The notes below the pieces were generated by a model. That model saw only the letters and a program-made list of their open reading frames with translations, was not told the origin of the DNA and searched no databases. DNA of 64,000 nt. Source: Rhizobium sp. 16-488-2b (GTDB lineage: Bacteria > Pseudomonadota > Alphaproteobacteria > Rhizobiales > Rhizobiaceae). A program made the position numbers and the translations under genes. Location of the stretch: assembly GCF_017741815.1 (NCBI RefSeq), contig NZ_JAGHMF010000003.1:496001-560000 (forward strand). The letters run 5' to 3'. Below, one piece after another: positions 15,263 through 23,856 of this stretch. Every line of letters starts with the position of its first letter. Position 1 is the first letter of the stretch.

Positions 15263-15298
15263 GGCATAGACGCAAGGTTTTTCGGATATCATACGTGA
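15140..15298 (+). CDS. small frame with two FRxxYARARE repeats
   Basis: 52 residues from GTG 15140, shorter than usual gene-finding limits. It contains FRTKYARAREAG near the N-terminus and FREQYARAREGI 27 residues later, ending in ARFFGYHT. The reading frame of the repeat is kept although the copies lie in a different frame from those in the upstream gene. GAGG lies only two bases before the GTG, so initiation is uncertain. Confidence 0.35.
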   Translation: MILNFRTKYARAREAGCERYSISKNEDVLGLFREQYARAREGIDARFFGYHT

Positions 15299-15316
15299 GG
15301 CAAGTGCGACCTGGCG

Positions 15317-15517
15317 TCAGCGGAAGTTTCGAGACGCCATATCGGGGATCAGCGGCGGCGAATATCGCCCGATCGAAACCAGGTATTCGGCAATCTCGGA
15401 GATCAAGTGCTGCCTGGAGCCGTAGCGCTGATCGATCTCAAGCAGCTTAGGCGCCACAGCCTCATAAGCCTCTGCTGACAGATCCGCGTCACCGAAGAGG
15501 TAGCCGGTTCCTCCCAT
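15317..15517 (-). CDS. small hypothetical protein coupled to collagen-like microprotein
   Basis: 66 residues from ATG 15517 (a GTG one codon earlier is possible). GGTGYLFGDADLSAEAYE is followed by a helix with LLEIDQRYG and ISEIAEYLVSIGRY. Its start overlaps the stop of the collagen-like frame (TGATG), and AGGAAAG lies in that upstream gene. Last gene of the leftward run and convergent with the repeat tract. Not recognised. Confidence 0.55.
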   Translation of the reverse strand: MGGTGYLFGDADLSAEAYEAVAPKLLEIDQRYGSRQHLISEIAEYLVSIGRYSPPLIPDMASRNFR

Positions 15518-15642
15518 CACCGCGACGACTTTCCTGGCTTCCCACCGGCGCCACCCAACCCGGCTTTTCCTGGATTTTGCCCACTCCCAGGCTTGCCCGG
15601 TAGACCCGGCTTACCTGGTGCACCGTTTTTCGGCGTTCCCAT
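15517..15642 (-). CDS. collagen-like (Gly-X-Y) microprotein
   Basis: 41 residues, too short for ordinary gene calling. The sequence is almost wholly Gly, Pro and Lys, with a run of Gly-X-Y triplets (GAPGKPGLPGKPG), a break, then GKAGLGGAGGKPGKSSR. The start is well placed: GGGAG lies eight bases upstream of the ATG. The stop overlaps the ATG of the next gene (TGATG), which supports real translation. It is highly basic. The number of triplets is small for a stable triple helix, so an RNA- or surface-binding disordered peptide is an alternative. Function unknown. Confidence 0.55.
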   Translation of the reverse strand: MGTPKNGAPGKPGLPGKPGSGQNPGKAGLGGAGGKPGKSSR

Positions 15643-15682
15643 GCATGACACTCCCAAACATCGCGTTTACTTTCTCGAAGGC

Positions 15683-15979
15683 TCAATGTCGCGTCTTGGT
15701 TGCTAACCCATCATTGCTTGATCGCTGGGGGCGTCGTAACTCGAATTCGCTCAGGAGTTTGAGAGACTTTTCGACTACATCGCGCGCACGGCCAGGATCT
15801 GCAGCCACCTCTTCGCAGCATCCTGCTAGCCGAACACTAAGACCCAGAAGTAACCGCCATACTGGATCTTCATCAAGCTTGGCAATACATGCTGAATTCT
15901 GAAGCCTGCGGGCTAGCGCCCGGATGATGGATTGCCTCTCATCTAGAGCCAAGCATTCAAATGAAGGTGGCGCGGTCAC
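15683..15979 (-). CDS. hypothetical phage-element protein
   Basis: 98 residues from GTG 15979, which overlaps the preceding stop (GTGA). It is largely helical: RQSIIRALARRLQNSACIA, then VWRLLLGLSVRLAGCCEEVA and VVEKSLKLLSEFEL. Leu-rich amphipathic helices suggest a small helical bundle or protein-binding adaptor. Part of the leftward run of small genes next to the attachment site. No family recognised. Confidence 0.5.
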   Translation of the reverse strand: MTAPPSFECLALDERQSIIRALARRLQNSACIAKLDEDPVWRLLLGLSVRLAGCCEEVAADPGRARDVVEKSLKLLSEFELRRPQRSSNDGLATKTRH

Positions 15980-16209
15980 GATTTTTTTCCGCCCGCATTC
16001 TTGGCGAAATGATCAAGGACGACTTGAAGACGGCGGAAATCGCGCATCGAATGGAATTTAAAGTGAACCCGTTCGCTCTCGGGAACGCCAACTATCGCGA
16101 ACCTGTGTAGTTTACTCTGTGCTCGCGGTGGATTGGGGTTCTTGATGTAATCTTCGGCAATCGTGAATGCTGGATCCGTGGATGTCGTGTCGCTGAGGGT
16201 TATAACCAT
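15976..16209 (-). CDS. small hypothetical protein
   Basis: 77 residues from ATG 16209, selected because AGGAG lies upstream at 10 bases; GTG 16212 is spaced even better. The N-terminus has VITLSDTTSTDPAF, then IVGVPESERVHFKFHS and a C-terminal helix 'DFRRLQVVLDHFAKNAG'. Alpha/beta character, no family recognised. Its stop overlaps the next start, so it is coupled to it. Confidence 0.5.
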   Translation of the reverse strand: MVITLSDTTSTDPAFTIAEDYIKNPNPPRAQSKLHRFAIVGVPESERVHFKFHSMRDFRRLQVVLDHFAKNAGGKKS

Positions 16210-16403
16210 CACAATTGTGCTCCTACCTTCAGGCAAGAGCACATAAAATCTCCCAATCGGCTCTGCCCGGGAACGATAGGCCGACAACCGACAGTATGCC
16301 TACTTATGCAAATGACCTAATGTTTTAATGCGAGCGAATACGATTTAAGTTTCTCCCATCTGACTTCTTGGCGTTTGCTTGGGCGGGACGAACGATTTCC
16401 ACG

Positions 16404-16631
16404 TCATTCAAACACGAACCGATTCTCTTCGATGTAAAGGGCGCCGAGCTCGGTAAGTCTGCATCGTGGTCGTAAACGTTGCATTGAATCAGGCTCAACC
16501 TCTACCAGGCCTGCATCAGCAGCGGCGTTAACGGTCTTCCTACCTACTTGCCACGGAAGCTCTTCAAACGAACTGCAGTTCAGGGCCCGCAACAACAGAG
16601 CTAATCGTACGGTCGGTTGATGCATCTGCAT
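16404..16631 (-). CDS. small winged-helix-like protein
   Basis: 75 residues. AAGGAG stands six bases before the ATG. A helix RLALLLRALNC, a second one around LPWQVGRKTVNAAADAGLVEV, and a C-terminal strand-turn-strand 'RLTELGALYIEENRF' resemble a small winged-helix domain, similar in plan to the C-terminus of the protein encoded at 17149-17832. Probably DNA-binding (inference). It stands alone between two small intergenic gaps. Confidence 0.55.
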   Translation of the reverse strand: MQMHQPTVRLALLLRALNCSSFEELPWQVGRKTVNAAADAGLVEVEPDSMQRLRPRCRLTELGALYIEENRFVFE

Positions 16632-16722
16632 GCCTGGCTCCTTAGCAATTGCAGATACAGAACCTCCTCACCTTCTCGATGTTCCGCGGTCGCGCGAGTA
16701 CGCGTAGCAAGCTGCCGGCTAG

Positions 16723-16953
16723 TCAGGACTGACTGTCGTTTAAATCAATCAAGAGAACTAGCCGGTTGCCAGGCAGATCAATGACGCCCTCATCCTTCAG
16801 GGAATAGAGAACGTCGACTATGGTGTCCTGGCTGATGCCTTGCCCGACAAGGGGCGGCCCGACCTCGTAGAGGCTGAGCGGCACGCCGGGTTCAAGCCCG
16901 CGCTCTTTGAGCAGCGCAAGCAGTGCTTCCCTAGCGTCTATCGGTTCGCTCAC
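16723..16953 (-). CDS. small winged-helix-like hypothetical protein
   Basis: 76 residues from GTG 16953, four bases after the preceding stop; an ATG at 16980 inside the preceding gene would add nine residues. The layout is a helix AREALLALLKERG, a second helix around ISQDTIVDVLYSLKDEG, then a strand pair IDLPGNRLVLLID, a plausible minimal winged helix. Part of the leftward regulatory run near the attachment site. Confidence 0.5.
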   Translation of the reverse strand: MSEPIDAREALLALLKERGLEPGVPLSLYEVGPPLVGQGISQDTIVDVLYSLKDEGVIDLPGNRLVLLIDLNDSQS

Positions 16954-16957
16954 GTGA

Positions 16958-17143
16958 TCAATCCCAGTTCTCTTCACCATCTGGAGCAAACTTTGCTGTC
17001 GGATCAGTAACTGGCACGCTCCCGCTCTGGGGCAATACCGAGACAACCATTGTCCGGAGGTCGATCTGAACGATCGAACCAGTTCTTTTCGCGGCTTTCA
17101 TTATCCGCTCGAGGTCGGCTTGGCGGAACGTCGCTCTCGTCAT
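16958..17143 (-). CDS. small phage-type protein
   Basis: 61 residues, beginning MTRATFRQADLERIMKAA, then IVQIDLRTMVVSVLPQ and an acidic tail. This plan (a FRQADLER-like helix followed by two strands) is common in small rhizobial phage proteins of unknown function. It starts five bases after the stop of the AlpA-like gene, so the two are very likely co-transcribed. Confidence 0.6.
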   Translation of the reverse strand: MTRATFRQADLERIMKAAKRTGSIVQIDLRTMVVSVLPQSGSVPVTDPTAKFAPDGEENWD

Positions 17144-17148
17144 TTCGA

Positions 17149-17832
17149 CTAAGCCTCATCCTGCAGTTTTTGCCAGGCCTTTAAGCCTTCATCTGTCAGT
17201 ACGTAGTGAGATAGTCGCCTTGGGTCATCCGGTACGGAGTGGATCTCCAAGAACCCGCGCGCCTCCAAACGGTCGCCGGTATCGGGCCCGCAGTTCTTGA
17301 TCGCGGCGCCGGGGATTGGCTGATTAGGGAGATGCGCAGCCAACTGGCTCAAAGCTACCCGTTCACGCTTCCCGAGTGGGGTTCCAATAAGAGCTGCTGC
17401 CCATTTCTGATGGTTCTCATCCATCAGCCTCTTCATGTCGTCTTGCCCCATTGTGCGGGGATCGAAGCCAAGCTGATCATACCACTGCCTGACCGGGTTG
17501 TTTTTGTCGTCGACGATTGGATATCCGCCGGCACCTTTGGCCGGCTCTGGCGCTCCATATTCCAACTCCACCCAAGAGGAGCGGCTCTCCCGATCCGATT
17601 GCCACGAAAGCGACTGCTTGATGCTCTCTGCGGCTGGCTCGTTAGGGTCGAGTGACACCAGCCACTCATCCAGCCGTTGGCGTAAATAACGGTCACCCCG
17701 CGATGAGCCGGTTAAGGAGATGGGCTTGATGGGGCAGATCTTGCCGAAAGTCTCTGTCGAAAGCCCGCAGTAGGCTGCGGCAAGCTTCCTGTTCAAGGCG
17801 GCGGGCCAATAAGGGAGTTTTTCCGTGTCCAT
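17149..17832 (-). CDS. AlpA/excisionase-like HTH protein next to attachment site
   Basis: 227 residues. The N-terminal 60 residues (WPAALNRKLAAAYCGLSTETF, then a wing, then RYLRQRLDEWLVSL) match the AlpA/excisionase-type winged helix that picks a site by one helix and a basic wing. The middle is a hydrophilic linker. The C-terminal 70 residues look like a second winged helix ending in 'YVLTDEGLKAWQKL'. It is first in the leftward run and about 180 bases from the tRNA, so a recombination directionality role is plausible. No integrase is seen in the window. Confidence 0.6.
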   Translation of the reverse strand: MDTEKLPYWPAALNRKLAAAYCGLSTETFGKICPIKPISLTGSSRGDRYLRQRLDEWLVSLDPNEPAAESIKQSLSWQSDRESRSSWVELEYGAPEPAKGAGGYPIVDDKNNPVRQWYDQLGFDPRTMGQDDMKRLMDENHQKWAAALIGTPLGKRERVALSQLAAHLPNQPIPGAAIKNCGPDTGDRLEARGFLEIHSVPDDPRRLSHYVLTDEGLKAWQKLQDEA

Positions 17833-17861
17833 CGCTAGTCCCGTGAAAACACCGGTCCAGC

Positions 17862-17972
17862 ATGTTGCATTCCATGTTGCGTGGATTTGCCGTGCATCAT
17901 TGGAAACCGCTGGAAACCAAGGCGACTAGCTTGCAACATGACGCAACAAGAAATCAACCGAGATGTTGCGTG
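17862..17972. repeat. arm-type repeat cluster beside the tRNA attachment site
   Basis: ATGTTGC occurs at 17862, 17874 and 17963 and inverted at 17933-17939. The longer form ATGTTGCGTG occurs at 17874 and 17963. TGGAAACC is tandemly repeated at 17901-17908 and 17911-17918. The cluster lies between the AlpA-like gene and the 3' end of the tRNA, where integrase arm sites and excisionase sites are expected. Identity as arm sites is inference. Confidence 0.55.
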
Positions 17973-18012
17973 TCCAGCGAGGTAATCCGTTGATTTCGTT
18001 GATGAAAGTGAT

Positions 18013-18086
18013 TGGCTGGGGAACCTGGACTCGAACCAAGATTAACGGAGTCAGAGTCCGTCGTTCTACCATTGAACTATTCCCCA
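18013..18086 (-). tRNA. tRNA-Gln (CUG anticodon)
   Basis: 74 nt including an encoded CCA. The acceptor stem is TGGGGAA paired with TTCCCCA, discriminator G. The anticodon stem ACGGA/TCCGT closes the loop CTCTGAC, giving anticodon CTG. The T arm carries GGTTCGAGTCC. The 3' end faces the phage-like element, so the gene probably provides the integration site, with the left copy of the crossover outside the window. Confidence 0.97.
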
Positions 18087-18345
18087 GCAGTCGCTGCCGA
18101 AGCGTGCTTGGCTGCTGTGCGGCGCTTATAACCAAATCATCGCGGAATGCAAATAGCTGTTTGAAAAAAAATTGAGCGGCGCTGTGGAGTGTTGGAAAAG
18201 GCGGATTCTTGAGGGTTGGGAAAAAGAATTTGTCGTTTTGGCCGAGCGCTGGTATCTTCGCGCCAACGCAAAATCGAACGAGCGCCAGCAGCATACCTCA
18301 AGGAGTTCATCCTTCAGGACTTGCGCGGCGCGGTGGAAAAACAAC

Positions 18346-19908
18346 GTGGAAGACCCCGAAGGCGGCTTTAAGCCGCAATCTGACGGGGCGTCGGCGGCAG
18401 CGCGCAAGGATGGCAAGAAATCCAGGCGCCGCAAGGGCAAGCGTGGCGGGCAATCCCGCAATGCAGCTCAGGCCGCTTCGCATGCCCCCTCCGGCATTGC
18501 CGGCGAGGCAGCGCGCCCAATGGATGCACGTCCAACGGACATTGCGGCCGAGACATCGGCCCGCAAGCGCAAGCGCCGCCGTCGCGGTTCCGGTGCGTCG
18601 GGCGAGGGTGCTCCAAGACAGCAGCAACAGGGTGATCAGGCCGCATCCGCCAATCGCGCGCTAGCGCATGATGGCGACGCGGCTTCGGGAAAGCGCGGCC
18701 GTCGCAAGCATCGCGGCAAGCGCGGCCTGCAGGGCCGACCGCTGGCGCAGACAAAGCCATCAGGCCATCAGCCCGCGCAGGCGCCTGCGAATCAGCCGAA
18801 TGTCGGCCGTGGTCCCGCCCAGGAAGCGCGCGGCGAAAACGACAATCGCGTCCAGCGTCATCATCAGGAGCGCGGCGAACGGCCCGCTTCCGCCCATCCC
18901 TGGCCGGATGAGCTATACGCCGCACTCGACCTCGGCACCAACAATTGCCGCCTTTTGATCGCGCAGCCGACCCGTCCGGGCCAGTTCCGTGTCGTCGACG
19001 CGTTCTCGCGCATCGTGCGCCTCGGCGAGGGGCTGGCTGCGAGCGGGCGTCTGTCCGACGACGCAATGGATCGCGCCGTCGATGCGCTGCGCGTCTGCGC
19101 CGGCAAGCTGAAGAACCGCGAGATCCGCCGCATGCGGTTGATCGCCACCGAGGCCTGCCGCCAGGCAAGCAACGGCGAGGAGTTCCTTCAGCGCGTTGTT
19201 GCGGAGACCGGGCTTGAACTAGAGATCATCGATCGCGAGACCGAGGCGCGGCTCGCCGTCTCCGGCTGCTCCTCGCTGGTTGGCCGCGAGACGCGCTCCG
19301 TCGTGCTCTTCGATATCGGCGGCGGCTCGTCCGAGATTGCGGTTATCCGCATCGGCGACAGCCGCTTCAGCCGGCTTGCCAATCATATCACCCATTGGAC
19401 CTCGCTTCCCGTCGGCGTCGTGACACTGTCCGAGCGCCACGGCGGCCGCGATGTCACGCCGGATGTTTTCGAAGGCATGGTGCTTGAGGTCGAGGGCATG
19501 CTCTCCGGCTTCGATTGCCCCGTCATCGATGGCGATCTCGGCGATTTCCACCTGATCGGCACCTCGGGCACGGTCACCACGCTTGCCGGCGTCCATCTCG
19601 ATCTGCCGCGCTACGACAGGCGCAAGGTCGATGGCATCTGGCTGTCCGATGATGAGGTCTCGGCCATGCAGGCGAAGCTTCTTTCGTGGGATTTCGCCAG
19701 CCGCGCCGCCAATCCCTGCATCGGGCCTGATCGCGCCGATCTGGTGCTCGCCGGATGCGCCATTCTCGAGGCCATTCGCCGCCGTTGGCCGAGCCCGCGC
19801 ATGCGCGTTGCCGATCGTGGCTTGAGGGAAGGCCTTCTCACCGACATGATGGCGGATGACGGCGTCTGGCGGCGCCATCGCCACCGCCGCGGTCAGCGCG
19901 GCAAGTAA
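18346..19908 (+). CDS. ppx: exopolyphosphatase / guanosine pentaphosphatase (Ppx/GppA family)
   Basis: About 520 residues from GTG 18346; the frame is open further upstream without a better start. Residues about 1-185 are Lys/Arg/Gly/Gln-rich low complexity (e.g. [10 protein letters not shown]) and look disordered. The Ppx/GppA domain follows: [12 protein letters not shown] (first phosphate loop), then [15 protein letters not shown] (second) and [12 protein letters not shown]. The family hydrolyses polyphosphate or pppGpp to ppGpp. The rRNA methyltransferase gene follows after 23 bases, probably in one operon. The basic extension may bind RNA, DNA or polyphosphate (inference). Confidence 0.9.
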   Translation: MEDPEGGFKPQSDGASAAARKDGKKSRRRKGKRGGQSRNAAQAASHAPSGIAGEAARPMDARPTDIAAETSARKRKRRRRGSGASGEGAPRQQQQGDQAASANRALAHDGDAASGKRGRRKHRGKRGLQGRPLAQTKPSGHQPAQAPANQPNVGRGPAQEARGENDNRVQRHHQERGERPASAHPWPDELYAALDLGTNNCRLLIAQPTRPGQFRVVDAFSRIVRLGEGLAASGRLSDDAMDRAVDALRVCAGKLKNREIRRMRLIATEACRQASNGEEFLQRVVAETGLELEIIDRETEARLAVSGCSSLVGRETRSVVLFDIGGGSSEIAVIRIGDSRFSRLANHITHWTSLPVGVVTLSERHGGRDVTPDVFEGMVLEVEGMLSGFDCPVIDGDLGDFHLIGTSGTVTTLAGVHLDLPRYDRRKVDGIWLSDDEVSAMQAKLLSWDFASRAANPCIGPDRADLVLAGCAILEAIRRRWPSPRMRVADRGLREGLLTDMMADDGVWRRHRHRRGQRGK

Positions 19909-19931
19909 GTGCGGCAAATAGGGGATCAGCT

Positions 19932-20651
19932 ATGACCAAGCCAACCATTGCGGGCAACCGCACCGGCCGCAAGCTCGGCCAGCGCGTCAAGAACAAGAAG
20001 ATGAAGGCGTCCTCGCGCCAGTGGCTGCAGCGCCATATCAACGATCCCTATGTGCAGCGCGCCCAGCTCGAAGGCTACCGCGCCCGCGCCGCCTTCAAGC
20101 TTTTGGAGATCGACGAGAAGCACGGCATCCTGAAGGGCGCGCGCCGCATCATCGATCTCGGCGCCGCACCGGGCAGTTGGTCGCAGATCGCCGCCAAGGT
20201 CACCGGCTCGACGGATGAGGACATCCGCGTCGCGGCCATCGACTTCCTGGAGATGGCGCAGCTCCCCGGCGTCAAGATCCTGCAGCTCGACTTCCTCGAT
20301 CCGACGGCGCCTGACCAGCTGATGGAAGCGGTTGGCGGCACGCCCGATCTCGTCATCTCCGACATGGCGGCGCCGACCACGGGCCACCACAGAACGGACC
20401 ATCTGCGCACCATGCATCTGTGCGAAGTGGCCGCGCATTTCGCCATCGAGGTTCTGGGCGAGGGCGGTCACTTCCTGGCCAAGACCTTCCAGGGCGGCAC
20501 GGAAAAGGACCTGCTCAATCTGCTGAAGCAGAATTTCAAGCAGGTCGTCCACGTCAAGCCGGCCTCCTCGCGCGCCGAATCCGTTGAGATGTTCCTGCTC
20601 GCCAAGGGCTTCAAAGGACGCAAACATCAGGCCGACGAAACCGAGGCTTGA
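19932..20651 (+). CDS. rlmE: 23S rRNA (uridine-2552-2'-O) methyltransferase RlmE
   Basis: 239 residues of the FtsJ/RrmJ family, which methylates the 2'-O of U2552 in the A-loop of 23S rRNA with SAM. Seen here: a basic N-terminal region ([15 protein letters not shown]), then the SAM-binding [13 protein letters not shown], an aspartate motif [11 protein letters not shown], and a 'LAKTFQGG' strand with the catalytic Lys. The C-terminus has [18 protein letters not shown]. Start ATG 19932, close behind ppx, so the two are likely co-transcribed. Confidence 0.95.
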   Translation: MTKPTIAGNRTGRKLGQRVKNKKMKASSRQWLQRHINDPYVQRAQLEGYRARAAFKLLEIDEKHGILKGARRIIDLGAAPGSWSQIAAKVTGSTDEDIRVAAIDFLEMAQLPGVKILQLDFLDPTAPDQLMEAVGGTPDLVISDMAAPTTGHHRTDHLRTMHLCEVAAHFAIEVLGEGGHFLAKTFQGGTEKDLLNLLKQNFKQVVHVKPASSRAESVEMFLLAKGFKGRKHQADETEA

Positions 20652-20752
20652 TTTCGGGGCCATTCCGGGTGGAGTATGACACTCCCGGGACCGTTCCGGC
20701 GGGCCCAAGACAGCCCATCATTGGGCCAAGACCGGAATGACCGCGGATATCA

Positions 20753-21148
20753 ATGCTGCTTTACGTCACGCTCGGAACCAACGACATCGACCAGGCCCGG
20801 CATTTCTATGATGTCGTGCTCCCCGTGCTGGGCTACCGCCGCCAGCGCTATTCGGAAGAAGAGATCGGCTACGCCGCCGATGGCGATATCCGCTGTCGGC
20901 TGTGGATCGTCACACCCTTCAACCGCCGCCGTGCATCGAATGGCAATGGCACCATGATTGCGCTCGCGGCCGAAACCCGGGCGGATGTCGATGCCTTCTA
21001 TCGCGCGGCGATATCAGCCGGCGGCGTCAGCGAGGGCGAGCCGGGCCTGCGCCCCTTCCATGCCAATTTCTATGCCGCCTATGTGCGCGATCCCGATGGC
21101 AACAAGCTGAGCGCCGTCTGCGAGGCGCCTGAGCCGGCCGCCGAATAA
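20753..21148 (+). CDS. VOC-family (glyoxalase/bleomycin-resistance) protein
   Basis: 131 residues, one VOC module of two beta-alpha-beta-beta-beta halves. The first half has TLGTNDIDQARHFYDVVLPVLGY; the second has NFYAAYVRDPDGNKLSAVCE, the usual C-terminal pattern with a Glu ligand. Members are metal-dependent lyases, dioxygenases or antibiotic-binding proteins; the substrate cannot be told. A GGCCCAA/TTGGGCC hairpin (20702-20727) precedes it. Convergent with the efflux gene downstream. Confidence 0.85.
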   Translation: MLLYVTLGTNDIDQARHFYDVVLPVLGYRRQRYSEEEIGYAADGDIRCRLWIVTPFNRRRASNGNGTMIALAAETRADVDAFYRAAISAGGVSEGEPGLRPFHANFYAAYVRDPDGNKLSAVCEAPEPAAE

Positions 21149-21161
21149 ACGTCGCGGACGC

Positions 21162-22586
21162 TTACTTCACGGCCTGCTGTTCCGCGTCCAGCACCGTTGC
21201 CGCGAGCGGCTTGACGCGATGGCCGGAGACCAGCGCGCCGGCATGCTTGTCCATGCGGATGAAGGGGATGGTCGCGACCACGGTCATCAGCGCAATCACG
21301 TAGAAGGCAATGTGGAAGTCCACCGCCTGCAGCGCTTCGCCGCGAATGAAGATCGAGGTCTCCAGGATCGCTGCGGCCACGGCCACGCCGAGCGCCAGGC
21401 TGATCTGCTGCATCACGGAGCTCATCGAGGTCGCCTGGCTCGCCTGCGCGTCGTCGATGTCGGCATAGGCAAGAGCGTTGACGCCGGTAAAGAAGAAGGA
21501 GCGCGAGAAGCCGCCGATCAGAAGCACCAGAATAATGACGAGATGCGGCGTGGTCGGCGTGAAGAAGCCGGTGGTCACAGTCACCAGTGTGGTCACGCCC
21601 GCCGCCGTCAACAGCGTCGAGCGGAAGCCCACGGCCGCGAACACTCGCTTGGCCATGAATTTCGTGGTGATCGCGCCGATCGCGCCGGCGAACGTGATGA
21701 GGCCGGATTGGAACGGCGTCAGCCCGAAACCGAGCTGCAGCATCAGCGGCGTCAGGAAAGGCATGGCGCCGATGCAGATGCGAAACAGCGTGCCCCCTGT
21801 CGTCGATGCCCGGAAGGTCGGGTTCTTGAAGAGCTGCAGATTGAGGATCGGTGCCGGGTGCCGTCTCGCATGGCGTACATAAAGCGCGCCGCAGACGATG
21901 CCGATGGCGGTCGCCGCGATGCCGATGATCGGCGGCAGTGCCGGCAGGCTGACGACAGAGAGGCCGAAGACCACGCCGGCTGCGGCAAAGGAGGTGAGCA
22001 CGAAGCCGGTGATATCGAGTTTCGGCGGCGCCGTCGCCTCGACCTCGGGCAGGAAGATCGTCGCCAGCCACACGCCGATAATGCCGACGGGCACGTTGAT
22101 CAGGAATATCCAGTGCCAGGTGAAATAGGTGGTGATGAAGCCGCCGAGCGGCGGTCCCGCGAGCGGCCCGACCAGCGCCGGAATGGTGAGCAGCGCCATG
22201 GCCGAGACGAGATCGCTGCGCTTGGTGGTGCGCAACAGCACCAGGCGGCCGACCGGCGTCATCATCGCTCCGCCCATGCCCTGCAGGAAGCGGGCGACGA
22301 CGAATTCGATCAGGCCGGATGAGATCGCGCAGAAGATGGAGCCGACGACGAAGACGCAGATGGCGAGGCGGAAGATGCGCTTGGCGCCGAACCGGTCCGC
22401 CATCCAGCCGCTGATCGGGATGAAGACGGCGAGCGACACCATATAGGATGTCAGCGCCAGCTTCAGCGTGATCGGCCCGACATGCAGGTCGTTGGCGATC
22501 GCCGGCAGCGCGGTCGAGATGACGGTGGAATCCATCTGCTCCATGAAGAGCGCGACGGCAAGGATCAGGGGAACGATGCGGTTCAT
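21162..22586 (-). CDS. MFS transporter, DHA2 (EmrB/QacA) type
   Basis: 474 residues from the MNRIVPL start; the longer reading from 22631 adds an unlikely Arg/Pro-rich tail. It is strongly hydrophobic throughout, with about 12-14 spans. Motifs include FMEQMDSTVISTALPAIA (motif typical of DHA2 helix 1), GWMADRFGAKRIFRLAI (motif A) and PLAGPPLGGFI (motif C-like). This family exports drugs and toxic organics by proton antiport at the inner membrane. No adjacent membrane-fusion protein gene. Substrate unknown. Confidence 0.9.
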   Translation of the reverse strand: MNRIVPLILAVALFMEQMDSTVISTALPAIANDLHVGPITLKLALTSYMVSLAVFIPISGWMADRFGAKRIFRLAICVFVVGSIFCAISSGLIEFVVARFLQGMGGAMMTPVGRLVLLRTTKRSDLVSAMALLTIPALVGPLAGPPLGGFITTYFTWHWIFLINVPVGIIGVWLATIFLPEVEATAPPKLDITGFVLTSFAAAGVVFGLSVVSLPALPPIIGIAATAIGIVCGALYVRHARRHPAPILNLQLFKNPTFRASTTGGTLFRICIGAMPFLTPLMLQLGFGLTPFQSGLITFAGAIGAITTKFMAKRVFAAVGFRSTLLTAAGVTTLVTVTTGFFTPTTPHLVIILVLLIGGFSRSFFFTGVNALAYADIDDAQASQATSMSSVMQQISLALGVAVAAAILETSIFIRGEALQAVDFHIAFYVIALMTVVATIPFIRMDKHAGALVSGHRVKPLAATVLDAEQQAVK

Positions 22587-22840
22587 GCGCGAAAGCCTTG
22601 GGGGTCTAGCAAAGGCGGCTCGGAAAGCCACTGCTCTTTAGTCCTCGCACCGGCGTCTGCCAAGTGCGCATTCATCTTAGGAAATGCGAATGCATCACGT
22701 CTGCGTGACACGGATGGTTCAGGGATTTCAACGCGCGGAATTGACATATGTTCGTTTCGGCGGATTGCGATAAAGGGTGGTCCGTCATGACGATGGGGGC
22801 GGCGCGCCAATGCGCCGTGCGTTATTGCAAAGGATGGAAC

Positions 22841-23833
22841 ATGGCGATTTCGATGGGGATGAACAGGCGCGCGTTTGTAGCGGCAGGCGTTGGCCTGCTG
22901 GCCGCGCCGATGATTTTGAAAGAGACGGCCGTGATGGCCGCAACCGGAGACAACACCAAGATGGATGCGACAACGCAGCCCCAGTTCAATCAGTTCAAGC
23001 TCGGCTCCTTCAAGTTCACCGTCGTCAAGGACGGTGGCGTGGTCGGCGAAAAGCCGAATGAAACCTTCGGCACCAACCAGACGCCGGAAACCGTTCAGGC
23101 GCTGCTCGCCAAGAACTTCCTGCCGACGGACAAGTTCGTCAACACCTTCGCGCCCTTCGTGGTCGATACCGGCTCGGACGTGATCCTTGTTGATACCGGC
23201 TTCGGCGAAAGCGGCCGCGCCAAGGGCAACGGCCAGCTCGCAGCCGGCCTCAAGGCCGCCGGCTACTCGACCGACGACATCACCATCGTCGCACTCACCC
23301 ATCTGCATGGCGACCACATCGGCGGCTTGATGGAAGGTGGCAAGCCGGCCTTCGCCAAGGCCCGCTATGTCGCCGGCAAGACCGAGTACGACTTCTGGAC
23401 CGACAAGGCCCGCGAGGGAACGCCGGCCGAAGGCGGCCACAAGGCGGTGCTCGCCAATGTCGCGCCGCTTGCCGAAAAGATGACCTTCATCGGCGAGGGT
23501 GACACGATCGCCTCCGGCATCACCGCGATGATGGCCCCCGGCCACACGCCCGGCCACATGATCTTCAACATCGAGTCGGACGGAAAGCGCCTGGTCGCCA
23601 CCGGCGATACCGCCAACCACTATATCCTGTCGTTGCAGAACCCGACCTGGGAAGTCCGCTTCGACATGGACAAGGCGGGCGCTGCTGCCACCCGCAAGAA
23701 GGTGTTCGACATGATCGCAGCCGACAAGGTGCCGTTCCTCGGCTACCACATGCCTTTCCCGGCTGTCGGCTATGCGGAAGTTTACGAAAGCGGCTACCGC
23801 TTCGTTCCAAAGACCTACCAGTTCGACCTCTGA
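22841..23833 (+). CDS. Tat-exported metallo-beta-lactamase-fold hydrolase
   Basis: 330 residues from ATG 22841, which has AAGGATGG upstream; the earlier in-frame ATG at 22748 has no site. The N-terminus carries MNRRAFVAAGVGLLAAP, a twin-arginine signal (RRxFV). The MBL signature THLHGDHIGG holds the H-x-H-x-D-H zinc motif, followed by a PGHTPGH region (third His) and later GYHMPFP. The family includes lactonases and other zinc hydrolases; the substrate is not known. Divergent from the MFS gene, with a GCATTC/GAATGC inverted repeat at 22668-22693. Confidence 0.88.
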   Translation: MAISMGMNRRAFVAAGVGLLAAPMILKETAVMAATGDNTKMDATTQPQFNQFKLGSFKFTVVKDGGVVGEKPNETFGTNQTPETVQALLAKNFLPTDKFVNTFAPFVVDTGSDVILVDTGFGESGRAKGNGQLAAGLKAAGYSTDDITIVALTHLHGDHIGGLMEGGKPAFAKARYVAGKTEYDFWTDKAREGTPAEGGHKAVLANVAPLAEKMTFIGEGDTIASGITAMMAPGHTPGHMIFNIESDGKRLVATGDTANHYILSLQNPTWEVRFDMDKAGAAATRKKVFDMIAADKVPFLGYHMPFPAVGYAEVYESGYRFVPKTYQFDL

Positions 23834-23856
23834 TCCTGCTGCATGGCAGCCATACC

